Assembly (NCBI RefSeq): GCF_000170795.1
Contig: NZ_ABCM01000001.1
Span: forward strand, 62,001 to 126,000
Length of the DNA: 64,000 nucleotides
Reading direction: 5' to 3'
Source of the DNA: Pedobacter sp. BAL39
Lineage (GTDB): Bacteria > Bacteroidota > Bacteroidia > Sphingobacteriales > Sphingobacteriaceae
Each line of letters opens with the position of its first letter. The stretch's first letter is position 1. Positions 25,092-32,686 of the stretch are shown in pieces. The position numbers and the translations under genes are program-made. The notes under the pieces are model-generated. The model made no database searches and was not told the origin of the DNA. It saw only the letters and a program-made list of their open reading frames with translations.

Positions 25092-25880
25092 TTACGAATC
25101 TTCCTTAAGTGCTTTGAGAAACTCACTGATCGGCTGAAATGATGGATGCAGGGATACCACTTCTCCAAAGATCAGCAATGCAGGTGCTTCAATATTTTTC
25201 TCTGCCACAAGCTCAACGATGGTATCCACAATACCTACGGCAAGTTTTTCATTTTCTGTAGAACCGCTTTGTATCGCTGCCACGGGCAGCTGATGTTTAC
25301 CCTCGTTCTGGAATAACTTCACAATCTCTTTCAGCTTTCCAAGACCCATCAGCACCACAACGGTTGCTTTGGACCTCGCTGCCTCATAAAGGTCGTTGGA
25401 GATCTTGCCGGATGCCGTGGTGCCTGTTACCACCCAGAAGCTTTCACTCAAACCGCGGTGGGTAACCGGAATCTGCTGCAGACCGGGTACGGAAATGGAA
25501 CTGGACAAACCCGGGATCACCGACACAGGGATGCTGTACCCTGCAGCATAATCGAGCTCCTCGTATCCACGCCCGAATACAAAAGGATCTCCCCCCTTCA
25601 GGCGCACTACATGTCCATAGTTAATCGCGTAGTCGATCATGAGCTTATTGATGGCCTCCTGTCCGTAGGAATGCTCCCCGGAACGTTTCCCTACGTATAC
25701 CTTGATCGCATCAGGGGCGGCGTAATCCAACACGCCTTCGTTCACCAGCGCATCGTATAATACCACGTCTGCCGACTTCAGTGCATTTGCACCCCTCATC
25801 GTGATCAGTTCAGGGTCTCCGGGACCAGCGCCTACCAGTGTAATCCTGGGCTCTTTATTGTTTGTCTTTTGAGTAATCAT
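25092..25880 (-). CDS. cobA: Uroporphyrinogen-III C-methyltransferase
   Basis: 262-aa S-adenosylmethionine-dependent methyltransferase that converts uroporphyrinogen III to precorrin-2. The family motifs are LVGAGPGDPELITMRG at about 16-31, VVRLKGGDPFVFGRGYEE, and VIPGLSSSISVPGLQQIPVTHRG. It starts with an ATG overlapping the sulfite reductase stop (ATGA), so it is translationally coupled. It works together with the downstream precorrin-2 dehydrogenase to make siroheme. The symbol cobA is used in the sense of SUMT; sumT or the C-terminal domain of CysG are equivalents. Confidence 0.94.
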   Translation of the reverse strand: MITQKTNNKEPRITLVGAGPGDPELITMRGANALKSADVVLYDALVNEGVLDYAAPDAIKVYVGKRSGEHSYGQEAINKLMIDYAINYGHVVRLKGGDPFVFGRGYEELDYAAGYSIPVSVIPGLSSSISVPGLQQIPVTHRGLSESFWVVTGTTASGKISNDLYEAARSKATVVVLMGLGKLKEIVKLFQNEGKHQLPVAAIQSGSTENEKLAVGIVDTIVELVAEKNIEAPALLIFGEVVSLHPSFQPISEFLKALKEDS

Positions 25881-27973
25881 GATGCGTTCTCCCCTCTTCT
25901 TTCTTTAATTTGCTGGTAAAAGGCCTCGGCCAATGCCAGATAACTGGTTGCAAATGCTGCTGTCGGTTCATTTTTATTGAGCTGCAGCACCAGGTCGTTG
26001 AAGCTGCTTCCCTGCAGGTCATACTCGCCGGTAGCCACATAGTTGTTGTCAAACTCGCGGATCACACCAATCTGTGTACTGCTGTTGACCGCCTTGTCCA
26101 GCAACAATGCCTTGGCACTGCTCACAAATACAGCATAGGTATGGTAAATGGCGTCAGACCATGCTTCAGCGGCATAAGCTGCTCTTGCCCATTCCAGTTT
26201 TTCTTCGGATTCCAGCAACAGGGTCGCTACAAGATCAATGACCACACCGGCACACTCTCCCACACCAATTGCGGTATTGAAGGTCTCTTCGTGGCCCCAA
26301 TCTACAAACTCCTCGTCTTTCAGATTGCTCAGGTCGGCCAGCGGCTTCAGCAGCTGATAAAAATAATCCTTGGTCTGCCTGTCGTAATAGGCATGAAAAC
26401 TTTCTGAGGTCGTAGCATTCAACTTATAGTCGTTCAGTAGTGTCCTCAATACATCGGTTGCACGTTTTGAAGGAGCCTTGATCACACGTTCTGCAACGCG
26501 TCCCTCACCATTTCCTACGGTACCACCGCCCAGCATCACCTGCACAGCAGGCACGACTTTTCCATTGGCTTTCACAGAACTGCCATGAAAACCAATGTGC
26601 GCCAGGCCATGTTGTCCGCATGAATTCATACAACCACTGATTTTTATCTTGATCTCCTTATCATAAATCAACTCGGGAAACTCCTCGTAAATGACCTCTT
26701 CCAATGCAACGGAAAGGGACATACTGTTGGAAATCCCCAGGTTACAGGTATCTGTTCCTGGGCAGGTGGTCACATCGCCCACGCTGTCAAATCCAGCAGT
26801 AGCAAAGCCAAGTTCCTTCAATGAGATGTACAAGGCAGGCAGTGCAGCTTCCGGAGCAAACTTTAACAGTAGCCCCTGATTTTGCGTAACGCGGATCTCA
26901 TCGGCAACAAAAGGACGGATGGCTTCCACCAGTTGTCTCGCCCGCTCCGTTTTAATATCCCCAACAGGAACCTTGATGTAAACTCCATAAAAACCTTCTT
27001 GCTTCTGTGCTACCGCGTTTGTAGCCCGCCAATGCTGATAGTCGAGGCTGTTGACCACATCGTCCCAGGCCGGATAGGCGATAACCTCAGGCGGCAAAGG
27101 CAGTGGAACCGCATCCCGGTCGATCACAAAAGACTTTGACTTATTGGCAATGCGCTCTTCGTCAATAAGACGCAGCAACTCTTCAATACCTAGCTTTTGT
27201 ACCAGATATTTCAGGCGCGCCTTGTTACGGTTATTCCGCTCTCCATATCGGTCAAATACGCGCAGCACAGACTCTGCATAAGGAATGATCTGGTCTTCGT
27301 GAAGGAAGTCGTGAACGACCGTTGCCAGAAATGGCTGCGCCCCCAGTCCGCCACCCAGCATCACCTTAAATCCACGCTCCCCTTGTTCGTTGATCTTTGG
27401 GATAAAACCAAGATCATGGATATAGCTATAAGCGGTGTCTTTCTCATCGGACGAAAAAGAAAACTTGATCTTTCTGCCCATTTCCTGACAAATGGGGTTA
27501 CGCAGGAAATAAAGAAAAAAGGCATGCGCATATGGGGAGACGTCAAACAGCTCGTTAGGATTGATCCCCGCATCTGGTGATGAAGTGACATTTCTTACCG
27601 TGTTGCCACAGGCTTCACGAATGGTGACATCGTCGCGTTCCAGCTCCTGCCACAACTCCGGGGTCCTGTCCAGACTTACATAGTGGATCTGGATATCCTG
27701 ACGAGTGGTCAGGTGCAGGTTCCCGCTCCCATACTCGTCAGATACATCGGCAATGCGAAGCAATTGATTGAAAGTCATCTTTCCAAAAGGCAGCTTGATG
27801 CGTACCATCTGCACTCCCGGCTGACGCTGTCCGTAAACACCGCGTGCCAGACGCAGACTCCTGAATTTCTCTTCGTGAATCTTGCCTTCCCGAAAATCCC
27901 TGATCTTTTTCTCCAGATCAATGATGTCTTTTTCGACAATAGGGTTCTCTAACTCTGTTCTAAAACTTTGCAT
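25877..27973 (-). CDS. Sulfite/nitrite reductase, siroheme [4Fe-4S], with C-terminal extension
   Basis: 698-aa reductase, first gene of the operon. It has two ferredoxin-like half domains (LPFGKMTFNQLLRIADV; VPVGDIKTERARQLVEAI), siroheme contacts NLHLTTRQDIQIH and REACGNTVRNVTS, and the cluster ligands TCPGTDTCNLGISNS and SGCMNSCGQHGLAHIG. Operon context (cysH, cysD, cysN) argues for sulfite, not nitrite. After the catalytic core an extension of roughly 150 residues follows (from about 540), rich in Ala/Leu helices (WARAAYAAEAWSDAIYHTYAVFVSSAKALL), resembling a HEPN-like helical bundle. Its role is unknown. Expression is probably governed by the leader region just upstream. Confidence 0.92.
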   Translation of the reverse strand: MQSFRTELENPIVEKDIIDLEKKIRDFREGKIHEEKFRSLRLARGVYGQRQPGVQMVRIKLPFGKMTFNQLLRIADVSDEYGSGNLHLTTRQDIQIHYVSLDRTPELWQELERDDVTIREACGNTVRNVTSSPDAGINPNELFDVSPYAHAFFLYFLRNPICQEMGRKIKFSFSSDEKDTAYSYIHDLGFIPKINEQGERGFKVMLGGGLGAQPFLATVVHDFLHEDQIIPYAESVLRVFDRYGERNNRNKARLKYLVQKLGIEELLRLIDEERIANKSKSFVIDRDAVPLPLPPEVIAYPAWDDVVNSLDYQHWRATNAVAQKQEGFYGVYIKVPVGDIKTERARQLVEAIRPFVADEIRVTQNQGLLLKFAPEAALPALYISLKELGFATAGFDSVGDVTTCPGTDTCNLGISNSMSLSVALEEVIYEEFPELIYDKEIKIKISGCMNSCGQHGLAHIGFHGSSVKANGKVVPAVQVMLGGGTVGNGEGRVAERVIKAPSKRATDVLRTLLNDYKLNATTSESFHAYYDRQTKDYFYQLLKPLADLSNLKDEEFVDWGHEETFNTAIGVGECAGVVIDLVATLLLESEEKLEWARAAYAAEAWSDAIYHTYAVFVSSAKALLLDKAVNSSTQIGVIREFDNNYVATGEYDLQGSSFNDLVLQLNKNEPTAAFATSYLALAEAFYQQIKERRGENAS

Positions 27974-27991
27974 AGTTACGTTAGTCTAAGT

Positions 27992-28029
27992 AAAAAAAAA
28001 CTTCTCTGTCGGGGAGACTGGAGAAGTTT
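27992..28029 (-). terminator. Attenuator hairpin in front of the sulfite reductase gene
   Basis: The minus-strand stem AAACTTCTC/GAGAAGTTT is followed directly by nine T. It ends only 18 bases before the sulfite reductase ATG and after a short leader ORF. It therefore cannot serve an upstream gene and must be an intrinsic attenuator of this operon. Confidence 0.8.
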
Positions 28030-28039
28030 CGGATATTTT

Positions 28040-28105
28040 ATCTCTGCAGCCGGATGCTTACCTGTACATGTTGTAACAGATATTCATTAGGATTCGGTTG
28101 CAGAT
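28040..28105 (-). promoter_or_regulatory. Possible leader RNA stem overlapping the leader peptide
   Basis: ATCTGCAACCG (28095-28105), which contains the first Cys codon of the leader ORF, can pair with CGGCTGCAGAGAT (28040-28052) located after the leader stop codon. One mismatch and one bulge interrupt the stem. A ribosome held at the Cys codon would block this stem, as expected for translation-coupled attenuation. Confidence 0.45.
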
Positions 28106-28117
28106 CGTCTTGTTCAT
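28058..28117 (-). CDS. Putative 19-residue leader peptide of the sulfur-assimilation operon
   Basis: Minus-strand ATG at 28115-28117 to TAA at 28058-28060 encodes MNKTICNRILMNICYNMYR. It contains two Cys (6 and 14) and three Met in 19 residues. It sits between a TATATTTG promoter box and an intrinsic terminator that precedes the sulfite reductase gene, the standard layout of amino-acid attenuation. No S-box or other known riboswitch core is recognisable in this leader. Translation and the sensed amino acid (cysteine most likely) are inferences. Confidence 0.55.
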   Translation of the reverse strand: MNKTICNRILMNICYNMYR

Positions 28118-28121
28118 AAAA

Positions 28122-28129
28122 CAAATATA
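28122..28129 (-). promoter_or_regulatory. TATATTTG -7 box of the cys operon
   Basis: A perfect TAnnTTTG on the minus strand, 4 bases before the leader-peptide ATG. Transcription would begin at about that ATG, so the leader would be translated without a Shine-Dalgarno site. No clear -33 TTTG was found. Confidence 0.45.
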
Positions 28130-28365
28130 TAAAGTATATAGGAATAGTAGTACATTATTTAAGTAATTTTTATGTAAGCATCTGTAATATAAGTATTTAA
28201 TTTAAAATCTTCAGGAAGATGATGATTATAAAAACCTCATACACTGGCCATTGCTATATCTGCAATTCATTAGCATACACCAATAATCATCGCACAAATG
28301 TAAAATTGCCCTGAACCGATGCCAACACGTTCAGCGATCACGTACTTTTAATTCATCAATTGATT

Positions 28366-29556
28366 ATGAAAAGAAAAATAAACCCACTGCCCTTTATTGT
28401 AATTGCCAGCTTTGTGCTTTTATTGAACTGGTATGTATTATCAGGAATACAAACCATCAGCAATCCACTATGGATTGGCCCGGTCTTCTGGACGTTTATC
28501 CTACTGGTTGTAGCGGGACTATTGTTTTCCATTCAACGGTTCGGCAAACAAGGGGCCGATCTCTTCTTTACCATCAGCACCCATACCTTTCTCATTTTGC
28601 TGACCAGTGAACTGGTCTTCATTACCATTTTGTTTCTTGGCGATGGCTACCGCCTGTTGAGTGGCGGCGTCCGCAGCAAGTACTGGGTGGAATTTGGAAT
28701 GGTACTTTTTTTCGTTACGGTACTTTTATTTCTATATGGCATCATCAGGGGAAAATACGCCTACAGGGTCATCAGGCATACCTTGTTTTTTGACGAGCTA
28801 CCTGAAGCTTTCGATGGTTTCAGCATCACCCAGATCTCCGATGTGCACTCCGGAAGTTTCAAAAGCCCCCCCTCTGTACAAAAAGGCATTGACCTGATTA
28901 AAGCGCAACAATCAGATCTTTTTGTATTTACAGGTGATTTAGTAAACAATAAAGCGGAGGAAATTGTACCCTGGATCAGCCGGTTTTCGCAGATCAAAGC
29001 TCCATACGGGCAATTCTCCATCCTCGGAAACCATGATTACGGCGATTACATCAAATGGCCGGATGAAACTGCCAAAAGAAAAAATCTGGACAACCTGAAG
29101 AAACACCACCAGGAAATGGGCTACAGGCTCCTGCTCGACGAACATGTGGAAATCCATAAAGAAGGACAAAAGATTATCCTCGCGGGGGTAGAGAACTGGG
29201 GCCTTGGTTTCGGAGAACGTGGTGACCTCGATAAAGCCCTCCGCAATACGGACACTCAGGACTTTAAAGTGTTACTGTCCCATGATCCTACACACTGGGA
29301 ATCACAGGTAAAACAATCGCCAATGAATGTCCATCTCACCCTTTCGGGCCACACCCACGGCATGCAGTTTGGAATTGAGGCCTTCGGCATCAAATGGAGC
29401 CCGGTAAAATACCGATACGCACATTGGGCGGGCATTGCTGTCGACAACGGACGTTACCTGAACATCAACCGGGGCTTTGGCTTCCTGGGCTTCTCCGGGC
29501 GTGTGGGCATATGGCCGGAGATCACGGTCATCACCTTAAAAAAAACCAGGCAGTAA
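28366..29556 (+). CDS. Membrane-anchored metallophosphoesterase (YkuE/YaeI-like)
   Basis: 396-aa protein with four to five hydrophobic segments in the first 125 residues (e.g. PFIVIASFVLLLNWYVL) followed by a calcineurin-like phosphatase domain. The metal ligands are in order: DVHSG (D-x-H), GDLVNN, GNHDYG, SHDP and SGHTHGMQFG. The domain probably lies on one face of the inner membrane. YaeI/LpxI-like and UDP-sugar pyrophosphatase roles are known in the superfamily, but the substrate here cannot be read. I start at the ATG 28366. Its 3' end overlaps the terminator of the convergent cysteine desulfurase gene. Confidence 0.88.
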   Translation: MKRKINPLPFIVIASFVLLLNWYVLSGIQTISNPLWIGPVFWTFILLVVAGLLFSIQRFGKQGADLFFTISTHTFLILLTSELVFITILFLGDGYRLLSGGVRSKYWVEFGMVLFFVTVLLFLYGIIRGKYAYRVIRHTLFFDELPEAFDGFSITQISDVHSGSFKSPPSVQKGIDLIKAQQSDLFVFTGDLVNNKAEEIVPWISRFSQIKAPYGQFSILGNHDYGDYIKWPDETAKRKNLDNLKKHHQEMGYRLLLDEHVEIHKEGQKIILAGVENWGLGFGERGDLDKALRNTDTQDFKVLLSHDPTHWESQVKQSPMNVHLTLSGHTHGMQFGIEAFGIKWSPVKYRYAHWAGIAVDNGRYLNINRGFGFLGFSGRVGIWPEITVITLKKTRQ

Positions 29557-29563
29557 TGCCTGG
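29538..29563 (-). terminator. Terminator of the cysteine desulfurase gene, overlapping a stop codon
   Basis: The perfect 7-bp stem CCAGGCA/TGCCTGG has the loop GTAA, which contains the stop codon of the convergent phosphoesterase gene. On the minus strand it is followed by eight T. Confidence 0.85.
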
Positions 29564-29617
29564 CTCTTTCTAAGTATGTAGTAATCGGATCGTCAGATGT
29601 CATCAGAAAAAATAGGG

Positions 29618-30772
29618 TCAGCAGGCTGCTGTTAATTCCGAACGCTGTTCCCTGACATAAAGATTGGCTAATTTTTCCACAGCATAGTCAATCTCCTCAA
29701 TGGTATTGTACCTGCTGAAAGAAAACCTTACTGTTGGCTTGTTGAAATCATAACCCAATGCCGACAGGACATGGGAACCGCCCGCCTGACTATTACAGGC
29801 ACTGCCACCGGATACGCAAATCTGGTGCTGATCCAGGTAGTGCAGCGGTGAAATGCCGCTGGCCAGCTCCGGCAGGGAAATGCTTAAAACACTGTTTAAT
29901 GAAGGCTGCACCTGTGCACCATTAAAGGTCAGGCCGGGAATCCTGTTGATCAGCTTAAGTATCGTGCGTTCCTTCAGCTGCTTCAAATGCTGCTGATGGT
30001 GGGCCTGATCGCGACAGGCGAGCTCAAGTGCTTTTGCCAATCCCACAATTGCGGTTACATTTTCTGTACCGGCACGCTGTCCCGACTCCTGGGCGCCGCC
30101 ATGAATAATGGGCAATACCCGCTGGGCGTCACTGCGATACAAAAAGCCAATTCCTTTAGGCCCGTGAAATTTATGCGCCGATCCAACAAGGAAATCAACA
30201 GCCAGCTGTTTGGTATCGTAACGGTATTGGCCCATCGACTGGACCGTGTCTGAGTGAAAAACGGCATGATGACGGCTACAACAACTTGCAATGGCTTCGA
30301 TATCATTCAGGTTGCCAATTTCATTGTTCCCATGCATGATCGATACAAACGCCCGGTCGTTTGCAGCCAGGAGCGTATCAAGCTCCTGCAGGGAAATGTT
30401 CCCCGCTTCATCATTTTTCAGGTAAATGATCCTGATTTCACCATTTCGTTCCAGTGACTGCAGGGTATGCAATACGGCATGATGCTCCAGCTTCGTAGTG
30501 ATCGCCAGCTTGATGCCATTGGTCCTGATGCCTGAACGAATGGCAATGTTATCGGCCTCCGAACCGCCGGAAGTAAAGATGATGTTCCGGGGATTTGCAT
30601 TCAGCAGGTCAGCAATGATCCCCCGGGAATGCTCGATGGCAGCCCTGGCTTCCCTCCCATGGAAATGAGAGGATGAAGCATTTCCGAAATGCTCAAAAAG
30701 ATAAGGCTCAATGGCCAAAAATACTTCTCTGTTTAATGGTGTGGTGGCTGCATTGTCTAAATAAACTCTCAT
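29618..30772 (-). CDS. Cysteine desulfurase (IscS/NifS family)
   Basis: 384-aa PLP enzyme that removes sulfur from cysteine for Fe-S clusters, thiolated tRNA or other uses. It begins MRVYLDNAATTPLNREV, has the PLP lysine in SAHKFHGPKG, AGTENV, and the persulfide-forming cysteine in VSGGSACNSQ. I start at the ATG 30770-30772; an upstream TTG would add two residues. No iscU, sufE or thiI gene is adjacent, so the sulfur acceptor is unknown. The 5' leader contains a SAM-I riboswitch, an unusual partner for this enzyme. Confidence 0.94.
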   Translation of the reverse strand: MRVYLDNAATTPLNREVFLAIEPYLFEHFGNASSSHFHGREARAAIEHSRGIIADLLNANPRNIIFTSGGSEADNIAIRSGIRTNGIKLAITTKLEHHAVLHTLQSLERNGEIRIIYLKNDEAGNISLQELDTLLAANDRAFVSIMHGNNEIGNLNDIEAIASCCSRHHAVFHSDTVQSMGQYRYDTKQLAVDFLVGSAHKFHGPKGIGFLYRSDAQRVLPIIHGGAQESGQRAGTENVTAIVGLAKALELACRDQAHHQQHLKQLKERTILKLINRIPGLTFNGAQVQPSLNSVLSISLPELASGISPLHYLDQHQICVSGGSACNSQAGGSHVLSALGYDFNKPTVRFSFSRYNTIEEIDYAVEKLANLYVREQRSELTAAC

Positions 30773-30874
30773 TTTCAAAAGGGGTTAAAGATTAAAAAAT
30801 AATACTTAATCCACAGAAAAGAGAAGAAGGCGATCAGATGAGTTTTCTGAAACCCGGGCATGGGTTTTCAAACA

Positions 30875-30973
30875 CTTATCTTCTCCGCTACGTTGCGGAC
30901 AGGAATTAGCACCTTATTAATCAACAGGTTGCTAAGACATCACAGGGCCTTTCCCTCAGTCTTTCTGGATAAG
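30875..30973 (-). promoter_or_regulatory. SAM-I (S-box) riboswitch
   Basis: The minus strand shows the full aptamer core: P1 CTTATC/GATAAG, then AGACTGAGGGAAAGGCCC, TGATGTCTTAGCAACC, AAGGTGCTAATTCC and a P4 TCCGC/GCGGA. These are the conserved S-box landmarks in the right order. S-adenosylmethionine binding normally switches the downstream gene off. The downstream platform includes a stem GAAAACCC/GGGTTTC (about 30851-30869) without a clear T run. Also, the 3' side of P1 (GAGAAG) can pair with a CTTCTC about 50 bases later, so the mode (termination or translation) is not obvious. Confidence 0.93.
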
Positions 30974-31002
30974 TAAATCACTATAAGAACAGTTATTGAA
31001 TG

Positions 31003-31010
31003 CAAATATA
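31003..31010 (-). promoter_or_regulatory. TATATTTG -7 box of the riboswitch transcript
   Basis: A perfect TAnnTTTG on the minus strand. It ends 29 bases before the first base of the SAM-I aptamer. Confidence 0.5.
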
Positions 31011-31135
31011 CAAAAAGACTACCAAAATAGTATACTTTATTTTAAATTATTTATTTCCTGCCTGGCTCAGTCATAGGAATGGCATTTGTCATAAATAAAT
31101 AACTTTTTTTGCATATAAGTCAGCTTTCAATTCTC

Positions 31136-31143
31136 TACTTTTG
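31136..31143 (+). promoter_or_regulatory. TACTTTTG -7 box of the CDP-alcohol phosphatidyltransferase gene
   Basis: A perfect TAnnTTTG on the plus strand, 35 bases before the ATG. A TTTG lies 24 bases upstream, somewhat far for a -33 element. Confidence 0.45.
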
Positions 31144-31178
31144 CACCGTATTCTTAAAAAGTATACTTAAAGACCTGA

Positions 31179-31904
31179 ATGGAAGAAAATAAAATGAGTG
31201 CAACGGAGCTGGAGGTTACTGAAAACGGCAATGTTTTAAAGAGAATATTTCAGGATAGAAAAAGAACCAATATACTCAACGGCCTTGAACAAAAAACGAT
31301 TTCCTACCTCGTAAAAAGGGTTCCTTCTTTTGTTTCTTCAGACATGCTTACCTTTCTTGGCACTTTAGGATCTGTCATCGTACTGATCGGTTTCATCCTC
31401 GCCAGCTACATCAGCCGCGAATTCCTGCTGCTAGGCATCCTGGGCCTCTCCATCAACTGGCTTGGCGATTCCCTTGATGGTCGTGTTGCCTACTACAGAA
31501 ATACACCGAGAAAATGGTATGGCTTTTCACTGGACATCGTGATGGACTGGGTGAGCACCGTACTGATCGGCATGGGCTATCTCGTTTATACCAGAAATCA
31601 ATATGAGCTGATTGCCTTTATCTTCGTCGTGCTCTACGGCTGGGCAATGATCATCTCCCAACTGCGCTATAAGATTACTGATGTATACAGCATTGACTCC
31701 GGACTTGTCGGACCAACAGAAATCAGGGTAATCTTATCTCTTATTTTTATCATAGAAGTGATCTTCGGGCAGGTTTTTGATTATTTTGCCGGTGCAATAT
31801 GTATCACCTTATTTATCATTAACTTTTTAGATACCCGCAAGCTGTTAAAACTGGGCGACCAGCGCGACGAGGCGGAGCGCGCTTCCCGAAACCCTAAAAT
31901 CTGA
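31179..31904 (+). CDS. CDP-alcohol phosphatidyltransferase family protein
   Basis: 241-aa integral membrane enzyme with about six helices. The catalytic signature appears as GDSLDGRVAYYRNTPRKWYG followed by FSLDIVMD. This keeps the four metal-binding Asp of the D-x2-DG-x2-A-R-x8-G-x3-D-x3-D motif, although the usual A-R pair is replaced (VAYYR). It probably makes or modifies a phospholipid head group; the acceptor alcohol cannot be told. The start is the ATG at 31179, and an ATG 15 bases later with better purine spacing is an alternative. It overlaps the GtrA gene (ATGA). Confidence 0.85.
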   Translation: MEENKMSATELEVTENGNVLKRIFQDRKRTNILNGLEQKTISYLVKRVPSFVSSDMLTFLGTLGSVIVLIGFILASYISREFLLLGILGLSINWLGDSLDGRVAYYRNTPRKWYGFSLDIVMDWVSTVLIGMGYLVYTRNQYELIAFIFVVLYGWAMIISQLRYKITDVYSIDSGLVGPTEIRVILSLIFIIEVIFGQVFDYFAGAICITLFIINFLDTRKLLKLGDQRDEAERASRNPKI

Positions 31905-32335
31905 TGAGCCGCATGAAATCTGTTTATGTTTTTGCCAAAGCGCAGATTTCGGCCTTCTCCGGAGGCTTGCTCGACTACGGGGTCATGATCCTCTGTACCG
32001 AATTGCTCCACATCCATTATACCATCTCTATTGCCATCGGAGGTGTTACGGGGGCTGTTGTCAATTTTTGTATCAATCGCTACTGGACTTTTAATGCCAA
32101 GGGACCGTCGGCACAGCATCATGTAGGCAAACAACTTATCAAATTTATATTTGTAGTCGCCGGCAGCATCTGCCTCAAATCTTCGGGAACCTACCTCTTC
32201 ACCACCTGGACCAGACTGGATTATAAGCTGAGCAGGATCGTCGTCGACCTGATCGTCTCCTTTGGCTTTAACTACACCCTTCAGAAATACTGGGTCTTCC
32301 GCCAGTCGCCGGCAATGAAACAATCTCAAGGCTGA
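31904..32335 (+). CDS. GtrA-like membrane protein
   Basis: 143-aa protein with four predicted membrane helices and the family landmarks GGLLDYGVMILCTELL, VNFCINRYWTF and FNYTLQKYWVF. GtrA proteins are thought to flip lipid-linked sugars or otherwise assist envelope glycan export. The start overlaps the preceding stop (TGATG), so it is co-translated with the phosphatidyltransferase. Together they point to an envelope-lipid or polyprenyl-linked glycan function. Confidence 0.88.
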   Translation: MSRMKSVYVFAKAQISAFSGGLLDYGVMILCTELLHIHYTISIAIGGVTGAVVNFCINRYWTFNAKGPSAQHHVGKQLIKFIFVVAGSICLKSSGTYLFTTWTRLDYKLSRIVVDLIVSFGFNYTLQKYWVFRQSPAMKQSQG

Positions 32336-32368
32336 TCTTACGCTTAACCTCTGCTGTCGATCCTTAAA

Positions 32369-32470
32369 GAAACCAGACCTTCTAAGAAAACAGGTGTCAC
32401 AAGAAAACAGACATCATGAGATAGCAGCCATTATGAGATAGCAGACATCATAAGGTACCCGATATCATAA
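32369..32470. repeat. 17-bp degenerate tandem repeat, six units
   Basis: Successive 17-base units run from 32369: GAAACCAGACCTTCTAA, GAAAACAGGTGTCACAA, GAAAACAGACATCATGA, GATAGCAGCCATTATGA, GATAGCAGACATCATAA and GGTACCCGATATCATAA. A seventh, weaker unit may follow. The array is between the GtrA gene and the AraC-type regulator. It has no long dyads and no obvious coding role. Apart from it and the AraC operator, the intergenic stretch 32336-32686 shows nothing I recognise. Confidence 0.75.
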
Positions 32471-32648
32471 GGAAAATGCCAATCAAGCTGGTAGTACCTG
32501 GTAATCTAGAATGGTAAATATCACCTTGAAAAGAACACACCCCTGCCTAAAAACACCATCAGAAACCCTAAAAATTATCATTTACAACTATAAACTGAAG
32601 AAAACAACCATCTAGATCAGTAATTAGTACCATTTTAAAAACAATTAA

Positions 32649-32667
32649 TACCGTTATCGGTACGGTA
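32649..32667. promoter_or_regulatory. Palindromic operator candidate in the AraC-regulator promoter
   Basis: TACCGT-tatcggt-ACGGTA is a perfect 6-bp dyad, with a nested second dyad ACCG-ttat-CGGT. It ends 8 bases upstream of the -7 box, within the spacer/-33 region, where a bound regulator would block or recruit RNA polymerase. Confidence 0.55.
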
Positions 32668-32675
32668 ATAACAGG

Positions 32676-32683
32676 TATCTTTG
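32676..32683 (+). promoter_or_regulatory. TATCTTTG -7 box directly before the AraC-type gene
   Basis: A perfect TAnnTTTG that ends 3 bases before the ATG at 32687. The transcript would begin at about the start codon (leaderless). Confidence 0.5.
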
Positions 32684-32686
32684 TAT

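Noticed and set aside
27992..28129. SAM-I or other known riboswitch upstream of sulfite reductase
   Set aside because: None of the S-box core segments present at 30875-30973 occurs here; a leader ORF and attenuator explain the region better.
32369..32487. CRISPR or small-RNA array
   Set aside because: 17-bp period, no spacers, no hairpin in the unit, no promoter or terminator around it.
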